From Phycomyces blakesleeanus NRRL 1555(-) (Eukaryota > Mucoromycota > Mucoromycetes > Mucorales > Phycomycetaceae), in the NCBI RefSeq assembly GCF_001638985.1, contig NW_017265141.1:1481001-1545000 (forward strand): a DNA stretch of 64,000 bases. The letters run 5' to 3'. This document shows, one piece after another, positions 24,395-37,498 of the stretch. Positions within the stretch are counted from its first letter, which is position 1, and every line of letters starts with the position of its first letter. Below the pieces are notes generated by a model. That model saw only the letters and a program-made list of their open reading frames with translations. It was not told the origin of the DNA and searched no databases. A program made the position numbers and the translations under genes.

Positions 24395-25096
24395 CTTAAT
24401 TCAAGCCATTACATAAACACACGCACACTCTCGCGCACAGCTGTATTTAACTATGGGGCAATTCATACAAACAAACCAAAAAAAACCCCCCCAAAACCTA
24501 AAAAAAAAACAAACCAAGAAAAAACATACATACATACATACATACATACATACAACTATCTAAATTATCATAATCGTTTGTCAGAATAAAGTAAAAAAGA
24601 AAAGATGTTTAAAGTATGTATATTTTAAACATAATTCTGTGGTTATAATTTATTTCAATTCTTGTAAAAGGAAATTTTGTACGTGCCCATTAATGAAATA
24701 AATAAAGGCTAAAAAAAACAAGCAGTCAATGTATTGTAGGGTTTCCTTTGACATTATTTATAATCTGAATATTTCATATAAAAAAATGCTACATTTAAAG
24801 CTCTATCTAATGATATTTTTTGAGCTCGTTCGTCAGTTTCCAGTAGTACTATAATTTATCGATAAAATAAATATAACTTTGGTCTTGACACTAAAAGCGC
24901 TGTGTCTAAAAGCTAAACCCTGCGTTATTGAAATGTTTTCGTGTTTTTATTTTAATATTTTTTTGAAGACAAAAAAAAGGTGATAAGTAGTAAGATCTTA
25001 TTTTAGTTGATTACTTAACAAATGTAAATTTTCCAGTCAATATTAAGATAAAGATAATATGTTTGATAGTAAAAAGCTTTATTATGATTTTTATTA
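24395..25096. other. GLE1 3' flank and spacer
   Basis: A-rich sequence with a CATA tetranucleotide run at about 24530-24554. No gene is seen. Confidence 0.6.
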
Positions 25097-25327
25097 TTAC
25101 TTAAGGAGTCTTTTTATGTTTGGCTGATGAGTTCTTTCGGCTTCTTCTTCAGCTTTTATATCTGTCATTATCTGACAAAGGTACTTCATAAACTCGTCTT
25201 TATACGGTTCAAATGGTACGAATAAAGATAACAAGGTGGCTACCGCTTCTTTTATAAGATTTCTTTGTTCAACATACGTATATGATTGAGGAGATCTGTT
25301 TTTATTACTGATGTCACTTGATGTCAT
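25097..25327 (-). CDS. Small hypothetical protein, 76 residues
   Basis: A Glu/Lys-balanced frame, MTSSDISNKNRSPQSYTYVE followed by a helical part (LIKEAVATLLSLFVPFEPY and MTDIKAEEEAERTHQPNIK). It reads like real protein but matches no family I know. The related frame upstream at 25571-25762 might be an earlier exon, although no clean splice pair joins them. Either could be transposon cargo, given the pogo relic nearby. Confidence 0.3.
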   Translation of the reverse strand: MTSSDISNKNRSPQSYTYVEQRNLIKEAVATLLSLFVPFEPYKDEFMKYLCQIMTDIKAEEEAERTHQPNIKRLLK

Positions 25328-25570
25328 GTTTTTCGGATATAATATTATATGGCTTCTAGTTTTGTCAATTTGAAATAGTCGTCAGAGTTGGTGACCTTGT
25401 TGGAAAAGTATCTCTGTGTTGCAACGGTGTTGTTGTATTAGGGATTTGGATGGTTTAAATAAGGGATATTCAAATAGGCAAAGGATTAAGTGAGATTTTT
25501 GATAACGGTGATTTTAATAAAGAGAAAGTGAGAGTTGGTATCGGTTAAAATGGTGTTCTAACCATGACAG

Positions 25571-25762
25571 TTACACCCCTTTTATAGAACCTCTTCTACG
25601 CTCAGGTCTGTATTTATCATTGGCTCCTGAGATTAATGCTGTGTTTTTGATAGAACTTGCTTTATAAAAATTTATATGACTGGCAAATATATCAGGTATA
25701 TTGTAACGGATTGACTCCACTATACTATTACTTGGGTTCACTTTGGTAACTCTTCGATTCAT
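25571..25762 (-). CDS. Small hypothetical protein or exon, 63 residues
   Basis: Begins MNRRVTKVNPSNSIVESIRY and ends in a basic tail (RPERRRGSIKGV). Composition is protein-like, but no domain is recognised. It lies between the pogo relic and the 25.1-kb frame on the same strand, so the three may be parts of one decayed region. Confidence 0.25.
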   Translation of the reverse strand: MNRRVTKVNPSNSIVESIRYNIPDIFASHINFYKASSIKNTALISGANDKYRPERRRGSIKGV

Positions 25763-25937
25763 CGTACTAATCGCTTCAAGTGAAATCTTTGTACTCTTGA
25801 ACTTTAAAATAAATATGGGGAAGATCTTGGGGGCTGCGTAAATGCAGATTGTTGAAAGGGAGTTGTTTTATTTGTGTATAATTACAACCAATTTATATCA
25901 CTTCCTGACAGGCCCAAAAAGGAGAGCCACATTTCAT

Positions 25938-26434
25938 TCAATTACCCAAAATACAACAATATCGTTGGTGCCGGTATTTAACTTTGAATTCCTGTATAAT
26001 ACCGGCATCTAGTGGCTGAAGATACGATGTAGTGTTTGGTGGGAGGTATAGGAATTCCACATTGGTATAGTTGTCATGGGTATTGTGGCAGGCTGCGTTG
26101 TCAAGCAGAACAAGTATCTTCCTGCCCAAGTTTCTTGCTCGACGGTCGATTATCTTGCATATATCTCTAAATATCGCACCTGTCATCCAGCTTTTATCAT
26201 TGTGATAATACTGAAAGCTATGCTCTGGGCCTGTTTTATAAAATCAGAACATTTAGTATACCAAGAAAATTACGGATTTCAGTACATATAAATAGTGTAG
26301 TAACTTACCATTCTTCTTGCCAAAGCAGCGAGATTTGGGATATTCGCCAATGATAAAAGGCTTTAGCTTCCAGGAGTCATCAGAGTTAGCTATGAAAGCC
26401 ATAGTTAAGCGAATCTTATCAACTCTTTGAAAGA
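25938..26434 (-). pseudogene. Pogo-type DDE transposase fragment with an intact intron
   Basis: Two exons, 26434-26309 and 26230-25938, join across a 78-nt GT-AG intron as KSRCFGKKNGPEHSF. The sequence follows the DDE_1 (pogo/Tigger/CENP-B-related) superfamily: RLTMAFIANSDDSWKLKPFI, ILVLLDNAACHNT with the second catalytic Asp, then VEFLYLPPNTTSYLQPLDAG containing the expected third acidic position, and IIQEFKVKYR. The N-terminal DNA-binding part and first Asp are absent upstream and the frame stops early at ILGN. It is therefore a truncated relic, or an exapted fragment, since no stop interrupts the preserved part. Confidence 0.75.
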
Positions 26435-28074
26435 TTCATGTAAAACAGGACAAGGAGGCGACAGGAAGAACTGAGTGAAAACAAAGAAGATCAAATATTG
26501 TTTATTATTTGGATTGTTAAAGGTATTTATACTGATAGAAAGGAATGTAAATTTATACAGTAAATGATTGGAGATACTATTGGTATGTATCGCGGAACTA
26601 TTTCAAGTTTCAGAACTAGTCTTGGCATCAATAAATAGCACTCCCAATACTTTGGCTTTCCCTATTGTTTGAGGCATTGAACCAATACTAATCCCAAACA
26701 CCTTAATTTATGCATGACCTCTATGAATTTCTTTTAGTTTTTGGATGAAATTTGGCGAGTGCCAAGTTCAAGTCCACGCTCGAGATTAAAGAGCATAATC
26801 GAATTAGCTTCTAATGTTAGTCATATTATATATTACTCTTATTAATTATCCGACTCTTCTATAGAATAGCAGTACCAATGCAAAGGCGAATGTATGTTTT
26901 ACATACATTATGCAATCCATATATTTAAGATCATAATTCAACTGAAGATTCATACAAGCACGCATGCACTTAATCTACTTTGTATCTAAAGCAAATATAC
27001 GTCTGGAATAATAACAATATAACTGCTCCCAATGAATTGTTGACTTAATGGAATAGCTATTTCTGAAAGAATATACTAGAGCACTTGCTTACACGTATGA
27101 TCAGAAAGATTTGGCAAAACTAGACAATTTTAAATGGCTCTATCTATAGTGTGCTAGTTGTCTTGCAACCACTATTTCCAACAATATAAAACTGCTGAAA
27201 TTTTGCCCACATTTATAGAAATAGTGGTTGTTCGAACGTGACCACGAGGAGGCAATTAAAAATTCACACCCAAGATACCTACCACGAAAGCAAAACAAAT
27301 ACAACCTCATAATGTGCCCCACCTGTGCAAACAGTAAATGGAGAAATTATAAGAGAAAATTGCAAAATTACAAAAGAAAAGAAGCTATGATACCTAGAAG
27401 CATTTCAGAATTTGTAATTATATTAACTCTTATGTCTATACTATTTCGAGTAATATTAAATTCGTTTTAATAAATAAACAGATAAAAAGGTTAACTTCAG
27501 TGCATAGAATCTTAAACAGGCCACGTTTTTAATATTATTTTAATCTCTTGAATCTAAAATTACGTCCTACTTATTGATCGATGTTCTTGGTCGTCTAGGT
27601 CAAAGATTTGACTTCTATAGCAATAATGTATATGGTGGTTATCATTTAGGCTTAGACATGTTTTTATTAGAATCGTTTAAAAAATTGTCTAGTGCTGTTT
27701 TCTAAATAGATATTGTTGTTCATTTGTATACCACAAATCTCTATATAACTTATTTTGCTGCTTTGTTTAAAGTGCAATTTAAAGGTGTCCCTTTTCTTTC
27801 TTTCTTTTTTATAAAAAAAAAATGCCCATGATTATATATATATATTCAAAATACAAGGAATAATAATAATAATTCCGGAATTAGGGACTTTGTCGCCAAG
27901 CATTTACTGGGCTACAGCTAGAATGTTTCGTTGGTAAGGCCAAATGTATGTGTATATATGTTTTTATTTTAATTTTAAAGAAATTTTTTTTATTATAGCT
28001 TTACTTGTCAGAAGTATTGATGTCAATATATTCACACAAATATACACACACATACACACACACACATATATATT
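26435..28074. other. Intergenic, no recognised gene
   Basis: AT-rich. Short frames such as 27228-27470 show no motif. The sequence around 26500-26900 is probably repeat debris next to the pogo relic. Confidence 0.5.
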
Positions 28075-31000
28075 TTAGGTTGAAGAAGAGTAATAATTGT
28101 TGTAGTCTAGGCGGGTTGATAGAGAGCGAAGATCTTCATCATGATAAGAAGCCAATGTTTCTAGGAATTCTAATGTTTTCACCTATGTGTATAGGTATAT
28201 ATACGCATGCATTTCAATTAACAAATTAAAATAAAATAAAATAAAAATTAGATTTTAAATTTGTATTTTTTATGCGAGTCTATCTTACCTTGAATTTTTC
28301 TTCTAATTCATCACATCTGGCACGTATTTTTTGAGACTTTTCCATATCTCGAGGTGTCAATTGCAAAACAGCACTTCCACGCTGGGTTCCTTTAGAGGTT
28401 GCAAAGGTATGTAAACGATCCTACAAAAAAATAAAATTAAATTAATAAAGTTTTTTTTTTAAAAAAAAAAGAATTACTTACCAAAGCTGATTTGTAACTG
28501 AGTACAATATCAAAGATAGTGTTCAAGTGAATGGATAGTGTCTAAAAACAATAGTGTATTTATAACAATATTAACACAGAATGAATGTAGAATAATTTTT
28601 GTTTTTGTTTTGTGTATTTGCTTATTCGTGAATAGTAATGTAGATATTATATATAAGAAGAGAAATAACTTGCCTGGTTCTTGCCTCCGTCAAGAAACCC
28701 TTTTTCTGTGATTTTATCGAGATAAGAAGAGTGTGCTTCGATAATGGAATCAAGATCGATGCTTTTATTTTCAATGAACGAAGCAAGTTTCTCCCATGAG
28801 CACTCCAATACCTACACCATCAAATAAATATCAGAACCATCAAGTTTAGACCTTGGAGTATCAGAAGACTTGCCTCAAACAAGTAATAATGTTGGAGCTG
28901 GTAAATAAAATGAACCATTCGACTAATAGCCAGTTGAGCTTGATGTAAATCTTGATCCATTTCTATTAATATATATATTAAAGGTATTAAGCCACTAATC
29001 TTCTCATTCACTCGGATAAATAAGGTACATATGTGTGTAGTGCCTTACCAGGAATACTAGCAAAGGTTCGACTGGCAGTTCCCCAACGACGCCAAGCTGA
29101 TGACAATGTGTATTCTACTCGTTTTAATCTCCACATAAAGTTGAATATACGAAGGTATTGATTCATAGCCTGTTGACTAAATACTGTATTGATGGGCGAA
29201 TCTACGTGGTAATCCAGCGTGAAAACATCCCAACCAAGATCTTCAGGGGATATCTGGTTTTTTTATGAAGAATAAATTTATTTGTAAGTCAATAGATTAA
29301 TTGGTTCATTGGCTTGTAAAGTAAAGTATAGCATAGTATAGTATGGTGTATTAAAGACAACTTATTTAAATAAGCGCAAGACAGAATCTTTACCTCTAGA
29401 AGTCGGACATCAAGTCGATTGAGAATATCTACATCGTCGTATTGTGCATTGGATGCTCTAATTGCTGTCTCAAGGACACCTGTCAGATTGTGACGGAATA
29501 GTTTGTTGGCTGGCATGCTCAGGTTTGGACTATAAAAAAGTATTTAAATATCTTCAAAATTCAGTTCAATTATAACTAGAGTAAAGCAAGACCCTATTTA
29601 ATCATGAAATTATTGTTGCTATTACTATTACTATTACTGTTACTTTTTTTCTTTACCCCAGGGTGTCCATAAGGTGCTGAATAAAGTCTCCTTGACCCAA
29701 GAGAAGATACCGCTTTAGAGCTCGCAAGTGTTCCATTAGCTTGTATTTGCGTTTGAGCAAATTGATGAGTTGTTTGCTTGTTTCCAGATACGTAACGTCA
29801 ATTGACCGTTCAACTGCCTGTACATCTCCGTACTTAAAAGTAGGTACGCCTAAATTAAGTGCGTTAAGTTTTTGTGTCTTAAATATACACATACGTTAAA
29901 CTATTTATTTTCTACAAGTAAGACTTACAATCTTGATCAGAGGTAGAATACTTTTCAACGAGTGAATCGTCATGACAGCTACGTCGAATAAAATTGAGCG
30001 ATTTTCCAATAGAGAATATCTATCCCAAACAAACAAAGTTATAAACACACCCACAAAATGCTTTACGTTAGACCTAATTTACCTTTTGAGCAAGTTCTTC
30101 CGAAATAAAAGCCGGTAACATATCTTCCCTTATGGAGTATTGGTTTTGCCACAATTCTTCCTCGGGTACAGATAGATCGCAGGCCACAAAGAATTCATTG
30201 TATGGATCATCCAATTCACCTGCATAGATCCAACGCTGAAGCATCTCATAAAATGGTTTGGATACCTAGATATTTTTTTTGGTATCAGAATTATTGTAAT
30301 TTGCATTGAATGATCTCTCTCTCTCGATCCTCTTTATACCTCTTGGAGCATTTTACTAATGTAATTACGAATGAACGGATCGCCGTGTTTAGTGTAGTTA
30401 TGCATTGTAGAAACGAGCGCACCTCCTTTCTGGTCTTTATAAATATATAATTCAAATCCAAATTAAATTTAAATGAATATATTTGTATCATTATTATCTT
30501 TCTGACAGATGTATATTGAATACAAAATATGAATTACCTTGACACACATCTACCATTGTACTCATCAATCGAAGTTTCTGTAGACTCTCTTGTGTCCACA
30601 CGACCAAACGTCTTAAGGTCAGACTCTGTTCGGTTGGCAGAGCAAGCTGATTTTCAAAATTTGGTACAGTAGAGGCCTGTTTTTTAATCTGTGCCTCAAG
30701 AACAGCAATCAGCCTGTAGTAATCTGTAAGCTCGTGTTGAAGTTCAGAGCAGAATGCCTATTGACCAGGACATTATTATTAGTTTTATTTAATAGAGAAT
30801 TTTCACACACACACATGACAAGTTTTGGGATCAATTGATATAATTATTTCTTATATTACCTGTCCAACAAGACCAATGCTTGGATCATTTGATTTCGATT
30901 TGACAAAGAGAAGGATCCGTTTGTAGAGCCACCCTAGTTCAGACAAGTAGTACACAAGATCCTTTGTAGGCTTCGTCACTGTAACCTTTGAATCAATGGT

Positions 31001-31602
31001 GTATTCTCCTGATCCAGGGTCGAATCTGATATACTGTCCATCAATCCCTTGAAAGATGAATATGAGATCACGTAAAAGGGCTGACTCTTGTGTAGATGTA
31101 GCTAGAAAAACAAATTAAGAAAAACAAATTAACACCACTTGAAAAATATAATTTTCCCTTCCTTTTTTTAAAAAAAAAATAATGGTAATAATAATGATGA
31201 TGATAAATTTGCTTCTCACAGAATGTGTATCTTTACATGAGTATTGACTTGGGGAAAGTGATTCTCGGGCCTTTGCCAATTGAAGTGCAGGAGGAAGGGA
31301 TCGATCTTGCGGTTGAATTCTTTCATGATTATCTGCTTCTCGCGCTAGTTTACGGCGTGTGTTTCTGGGAGAGTCTTGGGATTCAAATGGACGAGATATT
31401 GTTGGCATAGCTGGTATGGATGGTGGACCTGGAAAGGTTTGTAGCCCAGGAGAAACGAATTGTTGGGTGTCTACAGACTATATTGTTGTTATTCATATTC
31501 ATTCATTCAATTGATTCATTTAATTGATTTTTCTGTTATTATTATTACCATTATAAAAGCAATAATAATAATACCAAATTGAAGCAAATCTGTCTAAGCA
31601 CC

Positions 31603-31653
<51 letters not shown>

Positions 31654-32663
31654 TATGTATTTTACACTATAATTTTTTGAAGGAAAAAAGAAACTCACTG
31701 CATGACTAGAAGATGGTGATATTGAAGGACTTTGATCTTCGCTAACAGATAATAAGAGATAGAGAATAGCCCATTTGTTTCGAAGGACTTGCTACCATAT
31801 TCTTTCATGTCAGAAAGGCAACATTTGATCCAGATTTTATTTTATTTTATTTTTTCTTTTATTTTTATTTTTTACCTGTGAAGCCAGTTTATTATAAAGA
31901 TGACCAAACAAGCTTGCCTTGTTCGAGGAATTTGGATCTTCTAATACTTTTATTTACATACATACATACACACATTTGTCTGTCTTAGTGTATTTCTTAT
32001 AATTATAATTATATTACTATTAATATCACTACTGCTTCTACTATTAAAGCCCTGTTGTAAAGAAGTAGAAGCAAAAGAAGAAACTAAAATAATAAAAAAA
32101 AATACCCTTTTGTTTTTTTTTTGTTTTTACTCACACTTTCTTCGAATTAAATTTGCCACATAATTCTCGTCCTGAACAATGGTTGGTTTGCTTTGACTGG
32201 ACACACACCCACACCCATACCCATACATACAAATGGATATATATATATATGTATAATGGATTAATCAAATAAAAGGTTCATATATTATTATTATTAAAAA
32301 GAATAATAAAAATAATATTGTTATTTATTCAAATGTTAATATATATATATATATATTGACAATTTACCTGGATAACAAACGTGCGTATTTCTCTGTGAGC
32401 TGTTCCGCTTTTCTTTGTTGATCTTGCTGAGAACTCTGGCTGAGTTCGCTTTGATTATTACAGACAGAACGTCTGACAAGTTTCTGCAGGGTCTTGTACA
32501 CGCGAGGATCGATGGTTGTTAATTCTTCACGCGAAAATTGTGATGAACCTAATTGATGACGTGGTGACAAAAAGGCTCTAGAAGGAGATTCAGAGCCAGT
32601 AGGTGAATCTGTGTATGATCTATGATCATTTAAAATGGATCGTAGTGATTCCGGTCGATTCAT
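28075..32663 (-). CDS. SPC98: Gamma-tubulin complex component 3 (Spc98/GCP3)
   Basis: This protein forms, with GCP2 and gamma-tubulin, the complex that nucleates microtubules at the spindle pole body. The many-exon gene starts [14 protein letters not shown] (32663) and passes a Ser-rich N-terminal region. The Spc97/98 domain shows [19 protein letters not shown] (about 31050), FGLVGQ-like [98 protein letters not shown] and DVRLLEV; these match GCP3 better than GCP2. The C-terminus needs a last exon about 120 nt long: EEKFK splices to [20 protein letters not shown] and ends [11 protein letters not shown], the usual family ending. Stop is at 28075-28077. Without that exon the frame ends two codons into the intron. 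Confidence 0.92.
31603..31654. repeat. CTTT tetranucleotide microsatellite, 13 copies
   Basis: Thirteen uninterrupted CTTT units in a GCP3 intron. Likely length-variable between strains. Confidence 0.9.
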
Positions 32664-33424
32664 TGAATGTACAAATTAAGATGGATTTGGATAGGGAGAA
32701 AAGGAACGATTTCAAGATATATAAGGTTAATACGAGCAACAGAAATTAAGGGGAGAGGGGAGGAAGAAAGAGCCTGTGTGACTGGCGAACTGATTGCCAG
32801 TAAGCAGGCAGACAGGCAGGCAGGCAGGCGTGTAAGGCATGTAAGAAAAGTGAGATAGATAGAGTTAGATATATAGGTATGCATATATAATTATATATTT
32901 ATATATCTCTTGTTCTCATATCATTCGCTATTTTTTTTTGCACAGTACAGATAAGCTTAACAAGACTATGATTCTTTTTGTTTAATAAATAATTGGTACA
33001 AGTATTATATTTTCAATACGAGCATTATAGTTATAGTTATTTCATTAGGAGCACACATTGATTGATTGAGTGATTGGTTTGTTTATTGATATATTATTAT
33101 TACTACTATTAGTATTATTATATTTTATTTTGGATTAAAGAATAAAATAAGTAATATTGAAACAAATGTAAAACTGGCGGATATAAAAGGTGTATTGGTT
33201 TATGTATTAATTTGGGAGTTGGTGGTTTTGGTAGTGCTTTAGTACGTATGTGTATGTGTTTTTTCTTTGGTTTGTTTTTAAAAATAATAATAATAAATAA
33301 TAAGATTGAGGATAATGATTACTGGTAATAGTAATAGAATCTGTATAAATATATAGTAATAGTAAAATATTAATAGTAATAACAATAGTAATAATAATAA
33401 TAATAGTAATATAAGGCAGAGAGT
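32664..33424. other. GCP3 upstream region and PHO84 downstream region
   Basis: 761 bp with AGGC and TAA repeats (about 32805-32835 and 33270-33420). No gene is seen. Confidence 0.6.
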
Positions 33425-35125
33425 TTAGTAGGACACCTTGATGTCTTCGTCACTAACGGTCTTGTTGGTGGGTCTCGAGTCGTACTGGTCTTCTCCAGAA
33501 AGCTCCTCGAGAGACTTGCCTTTTGTTTCGGGGATCAAGAAAGACGAGAAGATACCGGTAAGCATAAAGAAGGCAAAGAGCTGGAGGAGATGGTTGATCC
33601 ACTTGTTTGAGCCGCCAATATCCTTCAAGAGACCAAAGCCAACCTGGGCAACAATCGAGCCAACCTTTCCAGAGGCGGCAGAGATACCGTGGGCAGTAGA
33701 CCGATAACGAGTAGGGAAACATTCACCAGGAACGATAAAGGTGGTGGTGTTGGGACCAAAGTTGAAGAAGATCTGGGTGATTGCGTAGAGCACGATGAAG
33801 AGGGTAGATGACTTTGCAAGAATGGCGTTGTATCCAAAACCAAGGATGATAAACATAATGGTGAGCATAGTGAAGCCCATGATCTGGATGAATTTGCGGC
33901 CAAGTCTGTCGATAGTAAAGACCGAGATCCAGTAACCAGGTACAGAGCCGAGCAAGTTGATGATGATGTTACCCACACAGACACGGTAGACGGTGTTGTA
34001 CGGGTCACCGTCACCAGCGAAACCGATGTTCTGCAGAATGATGGAGTTGTTGAGGCCCAGACCGTACCATGCGACATCGAGAGCAAACCAGGAATAAGCT
34101 GTGCCCAACAAGATCTTTCCGTTCTTCCACTGGCCAAAGAAGCGACAGAAGTCGCTCCAGGATGCCTTTGGAGATGTGTTTGCACGGGCAACAGCAATGT
34201 TGTCGGTGTAGTCGCCGTTGGAGGCACCGTGTTCGATAAAGGCCTTTGCATCACTGATACCCTTCTCGATCTTCTGCTCGACATCGATGGTAAAGCGAGG
34301 GGTTTCAGGAATAGTGAGACGGTAGTAGAGTGCAATGGTACCAGGGACGGCGCCCATACCGATAACGATACGCCATACGCTGTCGAGGTTGGCCTGATCG
34401 GCGTGGATGGCATTCTTGTAACCTGCGGTGGCAATGAGACCAACCAGACCAGCAGAGAGCTGACCGATACCCTGCATGGCAAATACGGCGGCCATCATGG
34501 CACCACGGCGCTTGGTTGTGGCAAATTCGGCAGTGATTACGGACGAGAGAGGATAGTCACCACCGATTCCGATACCTACGATGATACGCCAGAAGGTGAT
34601 TGCGGCCCAGAACGACATGGCTGGGCCATTTCCGACCAAGGTTTGACCGATTGTACCAATGATGATGATCATCAATTCGATACCATACATGCGCTTACGA
34701 CCGACACGATCGGCAAGATAACCGAACAGAAGCTGGCCAACGACGGTTCCGACCGAACAAGACACCTTGATGGCAGTGTCAACATTGTGAGGGGTTTGGG
34801 AGTTATTTTCGGCAAAGTAGACAAAACCAATCATGGTGGATACCAGATTGATGGCAAAGATATCGTAGGCGTCGGTGAAGAAACCGATACCAGACACAAT
34901 ACAAGCGCGAATGTGGAACCAACCAAACTTTGCGTTGTCAATCTAGGAAATGACAAGGAAAAATAAGTATTGTTTAATATGAATATTATCAATACACAGT
35001 CTATAAATATATATTGGAATACTTACTTCTTCAAGAGCAGCACGGCGACGCTCAACCATTTCAATTGTATAGTTATCCTGGGCTACTTGCGCCGCATGGA
35101 TTTCATCCGGACTTTGGGCAGTCAT
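33425..35125 (-). CDS. PHO84: High-affinity inorganic phosphate transporter, PHO84 type (MFS)
   Basis: A plasma-membrane H+/phosphate symporter of the major facilitator superfamily. Two exons (35125-35027 and 34942-33425) give 538 residues. Family motifs are GIGFFTDAYDIFAINLV in TM1, the loop motif GYLADRVGRKRMYG, WRIIVGIGIGGDYPLSSVI, the signature Asp in WFALDVAWYGLGLNNS, a second DRLGRKFIQIMG loop and FGPNTTTFIVPGECFPTRYR. The C-terminus is IPETKGKSLEEL. About twelve hydrophobic segments are readable. Exon 2 is GC-richer than anything near it, which suggests codon optimisation for high expression. No CACGTG Pho4-type site is visible just upstream. Confidence 0.96.
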
Positions 35126-35817
35126 CTTTTTTTTAAGATTGTGTGTATATGTATAAGCTACAGCTATTAATTGGCTTATGTGGCGTATGTGTGAGGGCGT
35201 GTGAGATAGCGTGCGCGAGAGAGAATAAGAAAAGAAAGAAGAGAAGGAAGAGAATTCAAAGAAGATGTACAGAAAGAAGATAAAAAAAATACAAAATGGC
35301 GATCAACTCTATAGTGTATTTATATGAATTCAGACAGAGGATCTTTTATATATATATATATATATATATTTGTATTTTGATTTGATTTGATGGTTCAAGA
35401 TCAAGCTCCAAAGGTAGTTCATAAAAAAAAATAAAAAAATAAGAAAGTAATGAATGATTGCCTATCATTTCCCGCATGTGCTGTGGTGATGTGGTTTGAA
35501 CAAGTTGATCAAACAAAATATGCCCAATCATCCACACCAAGTGCATTTATGGATTACACAATGCGATTGTAAAATTACCAGAATTGGAGAGGAGGTTAGT
35601 GGAGAAGAAGGCAAGATAGATAGATAGATTGTGCGTATATTTGTGTGAGTGTGTGTGTGTGTGTGTGCCATAGAGAAATAGAGGGAGAGAGGAAGTGGTA
35701 GCCAATCGTAAAAAGCAGTCTGTCCACGTCGTTCTTTTTTTTATATATATACATATTATTTTTTTAGGATGGAACACCAACAAGTGAGTAAGAAATTCTT
35801 TTTTCACTTCTGATTTG

Positions 35818-35930
35818 TTTGCTGCTGCTGTTGTTGCTGTTGCTGGTAGTGATAGTGGTAGTAGTGGAGCCGGTGCTGGTGCTAATACTGATGTTGATGC
35901 TGATACTGATACTGACTCTGTTTATTATAG
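35818..35930 (+). repeat. Trinucleotide-patterned low-complexity tract
   Basis: GCTGCT/GTTGCT, GGTAGT and GATACTGAT runs follow each other with a strict three-base period, as in low-complexity coding sequence, but no gene contains them. A similar tract lies at 36637-36700. Confidence 0.6.
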
Positions 35931-36547
35931 TATGTGTATATGTTTAATTCAGAGAGATCTCTGTCGGTTTCTTTATCGCACATTAATGTGGTTATTTAAC
36001 TATTGCTTTTTTTAGTTTAATGTCAAGACATCACACCAGTGAGTACAATGGAGTGTTGGGTCTTCTTTTGGTTGTACACCGCTTCGATTCGTTCAAGTAT
36101 TTCACCTATTCTGCTTATATTTAGTCTTAAAAGAACCATTTTTATAAAAAAGATATATATTTAATAGTCCAAAATAATTATCCGGCAGTCTCTTTTACGA
36201 TTAAATTATCCAAATACATACAAAAAATAAGGCGGGTTTTATATACTTTAATTTAGTAATATATTTTGAGTATCAAACTAGATACTTCTTTGATTTTTTT
36301 AAAGAAGTTCTTTTTTCTGCAATTGTGATTATACAAGATGAAAGGCAGTATTTAAATACAATAAACCAAGATAGACAGAAAAGAATAAACGGATAGAGCG
36401 ATATATAGAGAGAAGGCCCAAGGAAAATAGAGGGAAATAGTCAAAAAAAGGAAAATAATGAGCTATTTTATTTTATTGTCGTACGCTTCTTTTATTTCCC
36501 TAAAAAGGGCATAAAAATTAATAATGGAACAAGTCTTCTTGTAGAAG

Positions 36548-36598
36548 AATCATAATCATAATCATAATCATAATCATAATCATAATCATAATCATAAT
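36548..36598. repeat. AATCAT hexanucleotide microsatellite
   Basis: About 8.5 perfect copies in an intergenic region. Confidence 0.9.
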
Positions 36599-37498
36599 AG
36601 AAATATACAAGTGATATTTTGATATTTTGATATTATTGCTGCTGTTGCTGCTAGTATTGTTGCTATTGCTACTACTGGTGCTGGTGTTCCCATTGTTGTT
36701 TAATTAATTAATTGAATGTAAAAGGTAGCAAATTAAAAACAGGCATTTGGAGCACTCTCCAGAAATTTAATATAATAATAAAATTATATACATTTATGAA
36801 ACAGCAACAAATTAAAATAGAAATATCTTCTTGTTTATCTTGGGTATTTTCTATTAACTGGCAAGTTCTATGCTTTCCCTTTATTTTTGATTACTTGATG
36901 GATTGCTTACTTGCTTATGTATCTTTTTCTAATGATCTTTTTTACTTTGTTCTTCTTCCTATCATTACGCTTTATTTTGTTTAGAATTTATATGGGTCGG
37001 TGTGGTGGGATGACTTTTGAATAAATGGTACATGAATTTTCTTCAAAAAAGAAAATGTACGCCTATAACTCACCATTATTACGATTCACTGCTATTTGGA
37101 TGATTATTATTTTTTGGGTCACTGATCCAGGCACGAATTGTTGGATGTTTAGATGGTACACTAACTCCAGGGCTTACAACTCAGATGTGCAATGTCATTG
37201 GACATTGGATCCTGTAGTGATGGTCAAACCAGGGGGCGTGTCAAAAAAGATGCAAAATAAAGAATAAGAAAAAAGTGCGTGCGTGTTTTAAAGTTAGTTG
37301 TGTAATGTGCCTTTTTTAAAGTATGCCTGTAAATGTGATTTATGTAACCAATCAGTAGACACTCAAAGCCAACGTTTTCCACACCAAAAATAGATATGAG
37401 TTTTGTACACACTTGAAAATAATATAAAATACTACAATATAAAAAAGGTTGTCTTATTTTTTTTTCTGGTAATGATACATTGCCTTATAATCGTCAAA

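Larger units (their letters stand above)
35126..37498. other. Long spacer, no recognised gene
   Basis: AT-rich sequence with TA, GT and trinucleotide low-complexity tracts. A possible mini-gene (ATG 35769, MEHQQ joining to FNVKTSHQ at about 36016) can be spliced but soon stops. I do not support it. Confidence 0.5.

Noticed and set aside
33625..34482. 285-codon minus-strand frame
   Set aside because: It is a shifted frame inside PHO84 with Ser/Leu/Pro-rich junk product.
34229..34966. Long open frame (245 codons) on the plus strand
   Set aside because: It is antisense to the GC-rich PHO84 exon. Its Asp/Thr/Gly-rich product has no motif and reflects codon bias of the real gene on the other strand.
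35769..36035. Possible spliced mini-gene starting MEHQQ
   Set aside because: Good-looking splice sites, but the third exon stops after about 12 residues and no family matches.
37025..37267. 80-codon plus frame
   Set aside because: No motif or splice context, in AT-rich spacer. Could be chance.
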